Shown: positions 15,486-24,921, counted from the first letter of the stretch. The stretch is DNA of 64,000 nucleotides from SZUA-100 sp965248135 (GCA_965248135.1 CBDFIN010000012.1:806001-870000); one strand, 5' to 3'. Numbers and translations: made by a program. Notes: generated from the letters alone by a model not told the origin.

Positions 15486-16094
15486 ATGCGTCACCGCACC
15501 TGCAGCGCTTCGATGAATGGCAAGTTTCCCGGGTTGAACTACGCCCACGAGCGCCCGTTCAGAAACTGGCAATCGGGACATTTGGAAACTCTCATTGGTG
15601 GCTGGCTTGCAAACAACCCGCCCTGTCTGGAGCTGGCGACAATGGCGTTAGAGGAACTGGCATTGCGGGGTGATGATCTGGCGGCCTCGATGAAATTTTT
15701 TGACCATGATCTTGAACCGATCCTTTGGCTTGAAGAGGCTCGCAGGGCGGTCCGTACGGTGTTTCCCCAGGAATTGTTGGCACGTGAAAAGAAAGGCCGA
15801 CTTGGGGCACGCGTCTATGTCATCCTGCGCGGTGGCTATAGCGCCCACAACCAATGGTATGGCGCTTATGTCGGCTCAACCACAAGGACCATCGAAAAGC
15901 GGTTTTTCGAACACCGCACCTCATCGAAGGCCGGACGCGGGTTGATTGCCCATGGTATCGAGCCCCTCTATTCGCTATTCGATCGCCTGAACCCAATGCC
16001 GGTTGCCAGAAAAAACCTGCTCGAGTGGGAAACCAGGCTGCACGAAGCCCTGGCGCCAATTATCCCCAAAGTGACGGGCGATGTGGCGTTTTAG
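15486..16094 (+). CDS. GIY-YIG-like protein of unknown role
   Basis: A protein of about 202 residues whose C-terminal half (from about residue 115) has the look of a GIY-YIG domain: VYVILRGGY, then WYGAYVGSTTRTIEKRFFEH with the conserved Tyr, Gly and Arg, and a distal Glu in LEWETRLHEAL. The N-terminal half has no recognised domain. It starts 13 bp after fabI and may be read from the same transcript. An alternative start is the ATG at 15513. GIY-YIG enzymes cut DNA, but the spacing here is loose, so nuclease activity is inferred only. Confidence 0.7.
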   Translation: MRHRTCSASMNGKFPGLNYAHERPFRNWQSGHLETLIGGWLANNPPCLELATMALEELALRGDDLAASMKFFDHDLEPILWLEEARRAVRTVFPQELLAREKKGRLGARVYVILRGGYSAHNQWYGAYVGSTTRTIEKRFFEHRTSSKAGRGLIAHGIEPLYSLFDRLNPMPVARKNLLEWETRLHEALAPIIPKVTGDVAF

Positions 16095-16133
16095 CTGCAT
16101 AACGCGCAAAAAGCTGCAGCATGGTTGCGGTAG

Positions 16134-17438
16134 TCAAACCACCACTTCAAGGGCCGCCCGCCCCTTGTCGCCGAAGAGCTTAAGATAGCGTTCTATAGTG
16201 GCTTGATCACCCGTTGCCTTGTTAGGATTATCAGACAGTTTAACCGCTGGTCTTCCATTGGCCGAAGTTACCTTGCAGACAACCGAAATCGGGTTAAGAC
16301 CGGTTATCTCGGTTGGTGCGCAGCCGGCAAAATCATTGGTCAAATTGGTTCCCCACCCGAAACTCATACGTACCCGCCCGGCAAAATGGCGATAGGCCTG
16401 TTCGATGGTTTCGGCGTCTAGTCCATCAGAAAACACAATCAGCTTGTCGCGCGGATCCTTGCCTTTCGACTGCCACCATTTGATGATTTTCTCACCACCT
16501 TCAATTGGCGGAGCACTGTCGGGGCGAAAACCGGTCCACTCAGCCACCCAGTCCGGTGCCTGGCGCAAAAATGAATCGGTACCGAATGCATCCGGCAGGA
16601 CGATCAGCAAATTGCCGTGATAGTAGCGATTCCAGTCGCGCAACACGCGATAGGGGGATTCGAGCAAGGCCTCTTTGGTGTCACTAAGAGCTGCCAACAC
16701 CATCGGCAATTCATGGGCATTGGTGCCCACGGCCTCCAGATCAGTGTCCATGGCCAGCAACACATTGCTGGTGCCGCTAAAGGCGTCGCCAAGACCTTCT
16801 TTCAATGCCTCCACACACCAGCGCTGCCACAAAAAACTGTGACGCCGGCGGGTGCCGAAATCGGATATTTGAAGATCCGGCAACTCCCGCAAATGCTCCA
16901 CCTTCGACCAGATTTTGGCCTTGGCGCGGGCATAGAGCACATCAAGGGCAAAGCGGTCGAGGCTCTTAAGGGAGGCTCGCGAACGCAATTCATTGAGAAT
17001 GGCAAGCGCTGGAATTTCCCACATCGATGTGTGGGTCCAGGGGCCATGAAACTCCAGCTGAAACTGTCCGTCGCGGCGTGACAGCTCATACTCGGGCAGT
17101 TGGAACTCGGCCAGCCAGGTGAGAAACTCCGGTTCAAAAATCTGCGCACGCCCGTAAAAGCTGTTACCGGCCAGCCAGATCATCTCTTTCTTGGTGAAGC
17201 GCATTGTCCTTGCGTGATCAAGTTGATCGCGCAATTCGCCCTCGTCAATGTTGTCAGCCAACCGCACTTTGTTGGTCCGGTTGATCAATGAGAACGTTGC
17301 GTCGACATCGGGATAAAGACCCCAGATCATTTGCAACATCAGCAGTTTATAGAAATCCGTATCCAGCAGACTGCGAATTATCGGGTCAAGTTTCCACTGG
17401 TGGTCATGAACGCGTTGAGCAATATCGGTGGTTGTCAT
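16134..17438 (-). CDS. pncB: Nicotinate phosphoribosyltransferase
   Basis: A 434-residue enzyme that makes nicotinate mononucleotide from nicotinate and PRPP in NAD salvage. Family features are LLDTDFYKLLMLQMIW near residues 24-39, the RSRASL and FGTRRRHSF segments, FSGTSNVLLA, LSDTKEALLESP and the C-terminal phosphate-binding FGWGTNLTNDF. Length matches PncB. The gene is convergent with the GIY-YIG gene. Confidence 0.96.
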   Translation of the reverse strand: MTTTDIAQRVHDHQWKLDPIIRSLLDTDFYKLLMLQMIWGLYPDVDATFSLINRTNKVRLADNIDEGELRDQLDHARTMRFTKKEMIWLAGNSFYGRAQIFEPEFLTWLAEFQLPEYELSRRDGQFQLEFHGPWTHTSMWEIPALAILNELRSRASLKSLDRFALDVLYARAKAKIWSKVEHLRELPDLQISDFGTRRRHSFLWQRWCVEALKEGLGDAFSGTSNVLLAMDTDLEAVGTNAHELPMVLAALSDTKEALLESPYRVLRDWNRYYHGNLLIVLPDAFGTDSFLRQAPDWVAEWTGFRPDSAPPIEGGEKIIKWWQSKGKDPRDKLIVFSDGLDAETIEQAYRHFAGRVRMSFGWGTNLTNDFAGCAPTEITGLNPISVVCKVTSANGRPAVKLSDNPNKATGDQATIERYLKLFGDKGRAALEVVV

Positions 17439-17506
17439 GCCGTTTGAGCCAGTGTCTGTTGAGTATCAGGACTTGAGAAGTGGTATGAGCTGCAGGGCGC
17501 GCATCT

Positions 17507-17528
17507 TATACCAAAGGAACTTGATATT
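17507..17528. repeat. Palindromic repeat, copy 2
   Basis: TATACCAAAGGAACTTGATA repeats the core of 10251-10272 (ATACCAAAGGAACTTG then GTATT there, ATATT here). It overlaps the last codons of the next minus-strand gene by two bases. Confidence 0.6.
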
Positions 17529-18054
17529 ATTTGGTGAACGTCAGCTTTCCCAATTTTTGGTAGACGCCTTTCTTCCTTTCAAAAATTGTCACGGTAAACT
17601 TTTTTGCCGAAAGGCGCTTTATCACACTGCGCGATCGAGAAATTTTGTTGACCTTCTCGTCGAACATCGTTGCAAACAATACCAATTTCCCGCCCTTGAC
17701 TGAACCGGAACTGTTGGTGACAACGATGTCGGCGTTTGTGCCAATATAGGAGCCGGAGACTTTGCTGCCGCCGCGCTCATAGGCCAGCGAACCGGAGACA
17801 TCTATTTTGGACCGGGTCGTTGCACACTGCCCCTTGTTGCGCAACTTGGCACCGGTCTTGTCAAGATTACTGGTTATTTTGCATCGCACCCGCGAGCTTT
17901 TCGATTTTTCCGAAATCGCCATCGTGCCACTGCCGCGCCAGCTGCCGGCCATACTTTGCAAAAACCGCTCCGCGGTACCGGCATGCGATGGCAAGGGCAG
18001 GGCAATTATTGCGGCGGCAACAAGCGCTGCCACTATTTGACTAACCGTATGCAT
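17527..18054 (-). CDS. Small exported protein coupled to an RND exporter
   Basis: A 175-residue protein with a Sec signal peptide (AAIIALPLPSHA, cleavage before GTAERF). The mature part begins FLQSMAGSWRGSGTM, a pattern seen in small lipocalin-like or DUF1579-like alphaproteobacterial proteins, and continues as alternating beta-strand sequence rich in Ser, Lys and Gly. It carries two cysteines (in VRCKI and GQCATT) that could form a disulfide. Its ATG overlaps the stop of the upstream RND gene as TAATG, so the two are probably translated together. The function is unknown; a periplasmic lipid-binding partner of the exporter is one guess. Confidence 0.75.
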   Translation of the reverse strand: MHTVSQIVAALVAAAIIALPLPSHAGTAERFLQSMAGSWRGSGTMAISEKSKSSRVRCKITSNLDKTGAKLRNKGQCATTRSKIDVSGSLAYERGGSKVSGSYIGTNADIVVTNSSGSVKGGKLVLFATMFDEKVNKISRSRSVIKRLSAKKFTVTIFERKKGVYQKLGKLTFTK

Positions 18055-20396
18055 TATCTCGAGTACTCCTCCCGCGCTGAAACCCGGTCTGGCTGATTTC
18101 CTCCAAACCTTGCAACTAACACAGTCATATAGGAAGGCAAAACAACCAAATTGGAAATCAACGCCATTACCAATGTCAGTACGATCAAACGTCCCAGGGT
18201 ATTTATCGATGGCATAGCGCTGAACTGAGTAATGATTAAGGCCACACAGACAATCATGGTGCTTGCAATCAGGGCCGGCGAAATCTCTCTCAATGCACTG
18301 ATGACAGCTTTCTTTGTGTTCACTTCGTGCCGGGCCTTGTTGTTATAGGAATTGATGACGTGAACGGCGTTGTCAATTGCGATGCCAAAGGCAATGGTTA
18401 AGGCAATGATATTGGTGATGTCGAGATTGTTGCCCGCCAACCATATTATTGCTTCGGCAAAAAGCAGCGGCAACAGGTTTGGAACAAGTGTTGCAAGGGC
18501 CAGCGGCAGACTGCGGGCGGCAACGCCGACAATACCGACTGCCAAAAGAATGGCCAAAAGCAGTCCGGTTCGCAATTGATCGATCAGCAGGGGAAATTCA
18601 AGCGCCAACAGAATCGGCAAGCCGGTAATTCGTAGATCTTCGGCGTAGGGAAGATCGGAAAAACTGGCGCGTAGCCGCTGCACTTCTGCAAGCACCAGCG
18701 CCGTATTGGTGCCAGAACTGGCTTGCGCCACAACTATCATGGAACGGCTATCATAAGACAGAAAACGGCCGTGTATGGGGCTGTCGACTTTAACCAGTTC
18801 GCGGGCCGCCTCTTCAATCTGGTCCGGCTCGGTCTGACGCCAGATCTGGTCCAGCGAGAGTGTCTTGTTGTCACCAAACAATGCGCTGACTTTCTCAGCA
18901 ACTGCGTGGATTCGTTGACGGTTTTCCTCGTCTTGAAACACACCAGCCGGCGAGACCGGAACGACAATCAGATATTGCGACGTGCCATCGAACGCCTCGT
19001 CTGAAATTGCCTCGGCGGCCCTGATTTCAGACTTGTATGGCAAGTGGCTGTTGGTTGAATAGGACGGCTCTAACTGCAGATGTATCCAACCGAACCCGAC
19101 CAGGAGAAGCAGGCTGATGATAAGTGTTGCAGATGGTTTCTTCAGCACATTTTTCGCCACCACTTTGCCAGTCGAACCAAAAGCCGGTCCGCGAGCGGGC
19201 ACTCCACGCGGAAACAGTTTGCTAGACCATAAACAGGTAAGGGGAAGTGAAACAATGACTGCGACGAACGCCAGAAGGACCGCAACCATGCCATAGAAGG
19301 CAAAATCGTTCATGCTGGTGTTACTGGCCCAGGCAAATGACAAAAACGCCATCGCCGTGGTAATTGATGTCAGTGACGATGCGGGACCCACTTGCCACAG
19401 GGCATTTTCAAGATTGGCAACAGTATCGCCAGACTGCTTGTTTAGGGTTTGCCAGCGAAAATGAAGGACTATGCCATCGGCAAAGGATATGATCAGCGCC
19501 AGCGTCGGCAAAACTGTTGTGAGAAAATTCAACCGCACTCCGGTTGTTGCAAAGACCGCCAAAATCCATGTGACAGCAATCGCCGGCGGTATGGTGCATA
19601 CCAGCGCACTGGCAAAATTTCCGAATACCATCAGCGACAATAATGCACCGATAGCGATGCCCAACAGGGTCAATACTGTCTGATCGCTGATAATCGCACT
19701 AACAATCGCGGCACGAATTGCCGGGTAGCCCGACAACAGTATTTCGACATCGGATGGCGCATACTTGATCGCTGTAGCCTTGAGCCTGGCTAGAATACCG
19801 GACAGCCCGTCCTCGGTAACCGGGCCGTTTGACGCTAACGAAACAACCAGCATGATGGCTTTCTTTTGCGGTGAAATGATTGCCGATGCTGTTGGTTGAT
19901 CGCGTAGCAGATTGGCAATAACCTGGCGTGCCTGCTCGTCACTTTCAATGACATCCGGCACCAAAGGTTCAAAAGAATCAACGCCCTTGGCGGTGTCTCC
20001 AAGCGAAAAAATCGAAAACACGCCGCTGACATTGTCCTCCAGCGCAAGATCAAGATGAAGCGAACGCAATTCCTCCAGGCCCGTGGCCGTATCAAGGCGG
20101 GGTGCCTTGACAATCAACCACGTGTCGGCAGAAAAATTTCTGAAATTCTCATTTTGAAACTTGAAATCCCGATAGGCCTTGGAATTCCGGTTGATGACAT
20201 TGATGACGTTGCCGTCGAATCCGAGACTGGGAATTGCGAACGCCGAGTACATCAACGAAAAAAGCAAAAGCAGGCTGGCAATATAGGGGTGGCGAAGCGC
20301 CGCAATACCGATACGTTCAAGGCCAAAGCCGAGATTGCTCGGCTTTGTCTTTTGAACTTCGTCAGTTTGTTGTGATCGCTCGAAAACCCCGGTCAT
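18054..20396 (-). CDS. RND/MMPL-family exporter
   Basis: A 780-residue membrane protein with two repeats of one transmembrane helix, a large periplasmic domain of about 180 residues and a five-helix bundle, i.e. the RND superfamily plan. The first helix is near residue 40 (YIASLLLLFSLMYSAFAIP). The second repeat shows LDITNIIALTIAFGIAIDNA and VHVINSYN, in the position of the proton-relay helix. Shape and absence of membrane-fusion and outer-membrane partners suggest the MMPL/HpnN type, which move lipids, rather than a tripartite drug pump. The gene downstream overlaps by one base. Confidence 0.85.
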   Translation of the reverse strand: MTGVFERSQQTDEVQKTKPSNLGFGLERIGIAALRHPYIASLLLLFSLMYSAFAIPSLGFDGNVINVINRNSKAYRDFKFQNENFRNFSADTWLIVKAPRLDTATGLEELRSLHLDLALEDNVSGVFSIFSLGDTAKGVDSFEPLVPDVIESDEQARQVIANLLRDQPTASAIISPQKKAIMLVVSLASNGPVTEDGLSGILARLKATAIKYAPSDVEILLSGYPAIRAAIVSAIISDQTVLTLLGIAIGALLSLMVFGNFASALVCTIPPAIAVTWILAVFATTGVRLNFLTTVLPTLALIISFADGIVLHFRWQTLNKQSGDTVANLENALWQVGPASSLTSITTAMAFLSFAWASNTSMNDFAFYGMVAVLLAFVAVIVSLPLTCLWSSKLFPRGVPARGPAFGSTGKVVAKNVLKKPSATLIISLLLLVGFGWIHLQLEPSYSTNSHLPYKSEIRAAEAISDEAFDGTSQYLIVVPVSPAGVFQDEENRQRIHAVAEKVSALFGDNKTLSLDQIWRQTEPDQIEEAARELVKVDSPIHGRFLSYDSRSMIVVAQASSGTNTALVLAEVQRLRASFSDLPYAEDLRITGLPILLALEFPLLIDQLRTGLLLAILLAVGIVGVAARSLPLALATLVPNLLPLLFAEAIIWLAGNNLDITNIIALTIAFGIAIDNAVHVINSYNNKARHEVNTKKAVISALREISPALIASTMIVCVALIITQFSAMPSINTLGRLIVLTLVMALISNLVVLPSYMTVLVARFGGNQPDRVSAREEYSR

Positions 20397-20481
20397 TGGG
20401 CATCATATGACCAAAATTCCAATAACTTGCAAGGAATCGTAGTGCGGGAAAGAGATATTTCACCCAACGCGGTAAATACCG

Positions 20482-22167
20482 TTAACGATCAGACTGCCGC
20501 CAATCGGGGTTGATCCACGGCTCAAGATTTGAACGCGGCAAAAGATCATTTCCCAAAATATGATCTGAGGCTTTTTCAGCCACCATAATCGCCGGTCCAT
20601 TGAGATTGCCATTGGTGATGCGCGGGAAAATCGAGGTGTCAACAACCCGCAACGCATCGACGCCGATAACCCGGCACTCATGGTCAACCACCGCCATCGG
20701 ATCATCCCGGCGACCCATTTTGACCGTTCCACAAGGGTGGTAAGCGCTTTCCACGTGATCGGCCAAAAATGCATCAAGCTCCTGATCACTCTGCACGCTG
20801 GCACCTGGTGCGATCTCCTTGCCACGGAAGGGATCGAATGCCTTTTGGGCAAATATTTCCCTGGTCAAGCGGACACAATGGCGAAAATCCTGCCAGTCAT
20901 CCTCGTGGCTCATATAGTTGAAGTAAATATTGGGCGGTGCCAGTGGATCATCCGATGAAAGCGTGATCTTGCCGCGAGACTTCGACAGCATTGGCCCCAC
21001 ATGGGCTTGAAAACCGTGCGATTTCGCCGCCGCCTTGCCGTCATAACGAATGGCTACTGGCAGAAAGTGAAACTGGATATCAGGATATTCAACACCGGCT
21101 TTCGAGCGTACGAATGCGGCCGATTCGAACTGGTTGGACGCGCCCAGCCCGGTCTTGAAGAACAACCATTCGGCGCCGATGAAAGCCTTTGAAATCAGGT
21201 TCAACTTGGAATAGAGCGTGATCGGCTGGGTGCATTCCTGTTGCACATAAACCTCCAGATGATCCTGCAGGTTTTTGCCGACACCTTCGCGTTGCGCCAC
21301 CAATTCAATGCCATGGCTGGCCAGTTCGCTTTGGGGGCCAACACCAGAAATCATCAACAATTTGGGCGAATTGACGGTCGAGGCGGCCAGGATGACTTCC
21401 CTGCGGGCGGTAACTTTTTCGATACGGTCGCCGCGCTGTATTTCAACCCCTGTGGCACGTTTTCCATCAAACAGGATCCGCCGGGCAAGGCATTGCATGA
21501 GAGAGAGATTAGGGCGTTTGAGAGCCGGTGTTAAATAGGCGTTGGCCGCTGACCAGCGCCGTCCTTTCCAAACCGTTTGCTCCATAGGACCGAAGCCCTC
21601 TTGCTTCGAGCCATTATAGTCTTCGGTCAGCTCGAACCCGGCCTCTGCGCCTGCATCAATGAAGGCCTGAAACAGCGGATTATTGCGGGGACCGCGGGTA
21701 ACATGCAGCGGGCCTTTGGTGCCGCGCCAGTTTTCCTCGCCACCATGGGCGCTCTCTGCACGGATAAAATAGGGCAGCACATCCGCATAGGACCAGCCCT
21801 GAGCGCCTTCTTCTGCCCAGTGGTCGAAATCTCTTGCATGGCCACGCACATAGACCATGCCATTAATTGAAGAGGAGCCGCCGACCACTTTGCCACGCGG
21901 TGTCGCCATTTGGCGGTTATTCAAATGGGGTTCCGGCTGACTGCGAAAACCCCAGTCATAAAGCCGCATATTCATCGGATAGGAAAGAGCCGCCGGCATC
22001 TGGATGAACGGGCCGACATCACTGCCGCCATATTCGAGCACCAGAACCGAGTGCTTGCCGTTTTCTGACAGACGCGAAGCCACCACCGAACCGGCCGAAC
22101 CCGATCCGACGATCACATAGTCTGCAATTTGCGCCTCGGGCACCGAGGCATAAGCACCGCCTGTCAT
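20482..22167 (-). CDS. betA: Choline dehydrogenase (GMC oxidoreductase)
   Basis: A 561-residue FAD-dependent GMC oxidoreductase. The FAD motif is YVIVGSGSAGSVVASRLSE at the N-terminus. Family signatures are PRGKVVGGSSSINGMVYVRG (GMC signature 1) and GVGKNLQDHLEVY. BetA-like stretches include HARDFDHWAEEGAQGWSYAD, GASNQFESAAFVRS and the active-site ESAYHPCGTVKMG. In the family it oxidises choline to betaine aldehyde for osmoprotection. Its ATG overlaps the end of the betC remnant as ATGA. betB and betI are not in this window, and choline is inferred as substrate from similarity. Confidence 0.88.
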   Translation of the reverse strand: MTGGAYASVPEAQIADYVIVGSGSAGSVVASRLSENGKHSVLVLEYGGSDVGPFIQMPAALSYPMNMRLYDWGFRSQPEPHLNNRQMATPRGKVVGGSSSINGMVYVRGHARDFDHWAEEGAQGWSYADVLPYFIRAESAHGGEENWRGTKGPLHVTRGPRNNPLFQAFIDAGAEAGFELTEDYNGSKQEGFGPMEQTVWKGRRWSAANAYLTPALKRPNLSLMQCLARRILFDGKRATGVEIQRGDRIEKVTARREVILAASTVNSPKLLMISGVGPQSELASHGIELVAQREGVGKNLQDHLEVYVQQECTQPITLYSKLNLISKAFIGAEWLFFKTGLGASNQFESAAFVRSKAGVEYPDIQFHFLPVAIRYDGKAAAKSHGFQAHVGPMLSKSRGKITLSSDDPLAPPNIYFNYMSHEDDWQDFRHCVRLTREIFAQKAFDPFRGKEIAPGASVQSDQELDAFLADHVESAYHPCGTVKMGRRDDPMAVVDHECRVIGVDALRVVDTSIFPRITNGNLNGPAIMVAEKASDHILGNDLLPRSNLEPWINPDWRQSDR

Positions 22168-22557
22168 GTCTTGTTCACTGGAAACCTTGCCATGGCCTCA
22201 ACTTCGTTAAGGTTCTTGTGGTTGCGCATATACCGCTCGCAGGCCCTTTGCAATGGCTGAAAATCCCAGGGGAAATAGTCCCCATTGCGTAGCGCACTAT
22301 AGACTACCAGCCGGCGCGCCTGACCGGCCAGCACTTCTGTATTGAATTGTTCAAGATCATAATGGGCGCCGATAAGCTGCCTCATCTCATTTGCGACAGC
22401 CCCGGTTGCAGCAGCACCGGCAATCGTAAGAAAGCCAAGATTGTGGTGCCATTTGCCGACCTTTAGGTCGGGCATGGTCCTGTCCGGTATCCAGCGAAAA
22501 TTCGTTCAGTTGATCGACCATAAAGATCAGGAAGTTCGGTCTTTTGCTTTTTGCCAC
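22164..22557 (-). pseudogene. betC: Remnant of choline sulfatase betC
   Basis: The 5' end (GTG at 22557, with a strong GGGGAGG ribosome site) encodes AKSKRPNFLIFMVDQLN, the sulfatase N-terminus. The 3' end, in another frame, encodes a stretch with QARRLVVYSALRNGDYFPWD and ERYMRNHKNLNEVEAMARFP, the choline sulfatase C-terminus. About 400 residues between them, including the catalytic Cys/Ser region, are missing, so this is an internal deletion plus frameshift. The last bases overlap betA as ATGA, as in an intact betC-betA operon. Choline-O-sulfate hydrolysis by this locus is therefore lost. Confidence 0.8.
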
Positions 22558-22582
22558 ATCTCCTCCCCTCAATAACCGCAGA

Positions 22583-23584
22583 TCAGCCGTCTGCGGTCAT
22601 ATCGACAACCACCCGGCCACGAATCTTGCCGTCAACAATGTCGTGCGCCGCCCCAATAATGTCGTCAAAACCGATGGTCGTCGACAGACTGGTAAGTTTG
22701 TTCAAATCCAGATCGCTTGAAAGGCGTGACCATGCCTCTTGCCGCACCTCTTTTGGCGCATTGACCGAATCGATGCCCAACAGCGAAACGCCGCGCAGAA
22801 TAAACGGCATGACCGTTGTCGGCAGATCGAAGCCCTGAGCAAGGCCGCAGGCCGCAACCGCGCCACCATAGCTGGTCTGGGCCAGCACATTGGCAAGCGT
22901 GTGACTGCCAACCGCATCGACCGCTCCGGCCCAGCGCTCCTTGCCAAGCGGACGTCCAGGCTCGGATAGTTCATTACGGTCGATGATTTCTGCAGCGCCC
23001 AGTCCTTTTAGAAAATCTTCCTCTTCAGCCCGGCCGGTAGAGGCAACAACGTGAAAACCAAGTTTTGACAGGATCGATATGGCGACCGAACCGACGCCAC
23101 CGGCTGCTCCCGTCACAATCACCGGCCCGCGAGCCGGCACCATGCCGTGGCGTTCCAGCGCCATAACGCATAACATTGCCGTGTAACCAGCAGTGCCGAT
23201 GGCCATTGCATTGCGGGCGCTGATCGATTTGGGTCGCGGCACCAGCCAGTCACCATTGACCCGCGCATGGCCGGCATAGGCACCATAGTGAATCTCGCCG
23301 ACGCCCCAGCCATTGAGAATGACCTTGTCACCTTTGTCATAGTCATTGTGGCTGGACGAAATCACCGTACCGGCAAAATCGATGCCCGGGATCATCGGCC
23401 AGCGGCGAACCACGGGCGACTTGCCGGTAATCGCCAGACCATCCTTGTAGTTAACCGTCGTTGCTTCAACGGCGATGGTAACATTGCCCTCCATCAGATC
23501 ATCATCGCCGAGTTCGACGATATCTACTGACTGCTTCTTTTCCTCATTGCGGGAAATCTGGATGGCTTTAAAGGTGTCGCTCAT
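22583..23584 (-). CDS. acuI: Acrylyl-CoA reductase-type MDR oxidoreductase (AcuI/YhdH)
   Basis: A 333-residue zinc-free medium-chain reductase. The AcuI/YhdH signature VEATTVNYKDGLAITGKSPV lies near residues 40-59, followed by MIPGIDFAGTV. The NADPH motif is VIVTGAAGGVGSVAIS and the C-terminal GIDSVNAPKEVR is characteristic. AcuI reduces acryloyl-CoA to propionyl-CoA in DMSP and 3-hydroxypropionate metabolism. It begins 10 bp after lspA's... orientation on the same strand, with lspA downstream of the methyltransferase pair. No other DMSP genes are seen here, so acryloyl-CoA is the inferred substrate. Confidence 0.85.
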   Translation of the reverse strand: MSDTFKAIQISRNEEKKQSVDIVELGDDDLMEGNVTIAVEATTVNYKDGLAITGKSPVVRRWPMIPGIDFAGTVISSSHNDYDKGDKVILNGWGVGEIHYGAYAGHARVNGDWLVPRPKSISARNAMAIGTAGYTAMLCVMALERHGMVPARGPVIVTGAAGGVGSVAISILSKLGFHVVASTGRAEEEDFLKGLGAAEIIDRNELSEPGRPLGKERWAGAVDAVGSHTLANVLAQTSYGGAVAACGLAQGFDLPTTVMPFILRGVSLLGIDSVNAPKEVRQEAWSRLSSDLDLNKLTSLSTTIGFDDIIGAAHDIVDGKIRGRVVVDMTADG

Positions 23585-23593
23585 GAATGTTTC

Positions 23594-24091
23594 TCACTGT
23601 GTCCGGTTGTTCAGGTTTCTGGCTCTGTTCCATGCCAGAATTTCATCAAGAATGATAGCAACGACTCCCATGGTAATGAAGGCGTCGGCCAGGTTAAAAA
23701 TCGCAAATGACCAATGGTCGGTATGAAACTGAATGAAGTCGACAACATATCCAAAGCGCACGCGATCAATGATATTGCCGATGGCGCCGGCGGCGATCAA
23801 AATAAATCCCGTATGCATTATCAACCGGCAATGCGCGGTCTTCAGCCATATCCACACGACAATTAGCAAAACAATGATCGACATGGTGATCAATCCGCCG
23901 GTGCCGAAGCCCGAAAGCATGGAAAAAGCGACGCCATCATTATAGGTGCGGAACAGGCTGACAAATGGCAAGACATCAAATGGAGCCTGATAGGCGAGAT
24001 TGATATCGACCCAGTGTTTGCTCCATTGATCAAGCCCGGTAAGAAGCGCAACTGCTATAACGGCGATGAGGAACCCCCTAAGACCTGTCAT
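23594..24091 (-). CDS. lspA: Lipoprotein signal peptidase (signal peptidase II)
   Basis: A 165-residue integral membrane aspartic protease that cleaves prolipoprotein signal peptides ahead of the lipidated Cys. The two catalytic aspartates are visible in GNIIDRVRFGYVVDFI and in FNLADAFITMG. Four transmembrane helices are apparent. Its ATG overlaps the stop of the upstream SpoU-type gene as ATGA. Length is standard. It acts in the same lipoprotein pathway as lnt at 38703-40349. Confidence 0.95.
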   Translation of the reverse strand: MTGLRGFLIAVIAVALLTGLDQWSKHWVDINLAYQAPFDVLPFVSLFRTYNDGVAFSMLSGFGTGGLITMSIIVLLIVVWIWLKTAHCRLIMHTGFILIAAGAIGNIIDRVRFGYVVDFIQFHTDHWSFAIFNLADAFITMGVVAIILDEILAWNRARNLNNRTQ

Positions 24092-24921
24092 TCATCTGTC
24101 CCCAACGCGTGACGGCGGGCTTCAAACAACATTATGCCGGTCGCCACCGCAAGATTGAGTGAATCGGCCGCATCGTCCATTGCGATCAGCGCAAGGTGAT
24201 CACAGGCCCGTGCCAGACTGTCAGGCAATCCCTGTTGCTCGTTGCCCATTAACACCATCACCGGGCCGGTTGAATAGTCCAGCGTGCGGTGGTCTGCCGA
24301 GCCCTCAAGATGAGTACCGACAATCGTGCCGGGCCATGATTTGCGCCAGGTGAGAAATTTTTCCTCGCTGATGCGCGCAAGCGGCACATGAAAGAGCGAA
24401 CCCATGGTGGCTCGAACCGTCTCAATGGCGAATGCGTCGGTCACTGCACCAACCAGCAACACTCCGTCGGCGCCAACTGCATCGGCGGTGCGAATAATCG
24501 TGCCAAGGTTCCCCGGATCGCGCACCCGGTCGAGCGCCACCCACAGGCCGGTACGGTAAGGCTTAACTTTTTCCAGCGGCAGCCAGCGCTGCTCGACAAC
24601 ACCAATCACCATCTGCGGATTATCGCGGCGGGCAATGGAGCGAAGGACCTTGTCATTGACCTTGATAATAGTGCCGCCGCGAGCATGGATTTTGGCCGCA
24701 AGGCTTTCCACATGCTGCTTCAGCCCGGGGTCATCGACAGCCTTGCTACCATAAACCAGCGTTTTGACAATCCATCCGCCTTCCACCGCATCGGTTACAA
24801 GTTTAAGACCTTCAGCGACAAAAACATCGCCCGCATCGCGGTTCTTTTTCATCCCCAGACCGCGGATATCTTTGATCAGCTGATTAGCGGTCGACGTAAT
24901 TTCCTTGACCAGGCCGCTCAT
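24088..24921 (-). CDS. SpoU/TrmH-family RNA 2'-O-methyltransferase
   Basis: A 277-residue SPOUT-class RNA methyltransferase. The N-terminal substrate-binding part contains KKNRDAGDVFVAEGLKLVTD. The knot domain shows the three SpoU motifs: DRVRDPGNLGTIIRTADAVG, VMVLMGNEQQGLP and DDAADSLNLAVATGIMLFE. The start at 24921 overlaps the upstream stop as ATGA; an in-frame ATG at 24933 would overlap more. The exact RNA target is not determined (23S rRNA is common). Confidence 0.92.
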   Translation of the reverse strand: MSGLVKEITSTANQLIKDIRGLGMKKNRDAGDVFVAEGLKLVTDAVEGGWIVKTLVYGSKAVDDPGLKQHVESLAAKIHARGGTIIKVNDKVLRSIARRDNPQMVIGVVEQRWLPLEKVKPYRTGLWVALDRVRDPGNLGTIIRTADAVGADGVLLVGAVTDAFAIETVRATMGSLFHVPLARISEEKFLTWRKSWPGTIVGTHLEGSADHRTLDYSTGPVMVLMGNEQQGLPDSLARACDHLALIAMDDAADSLNLAVATGIMLFEARRHALGTDE

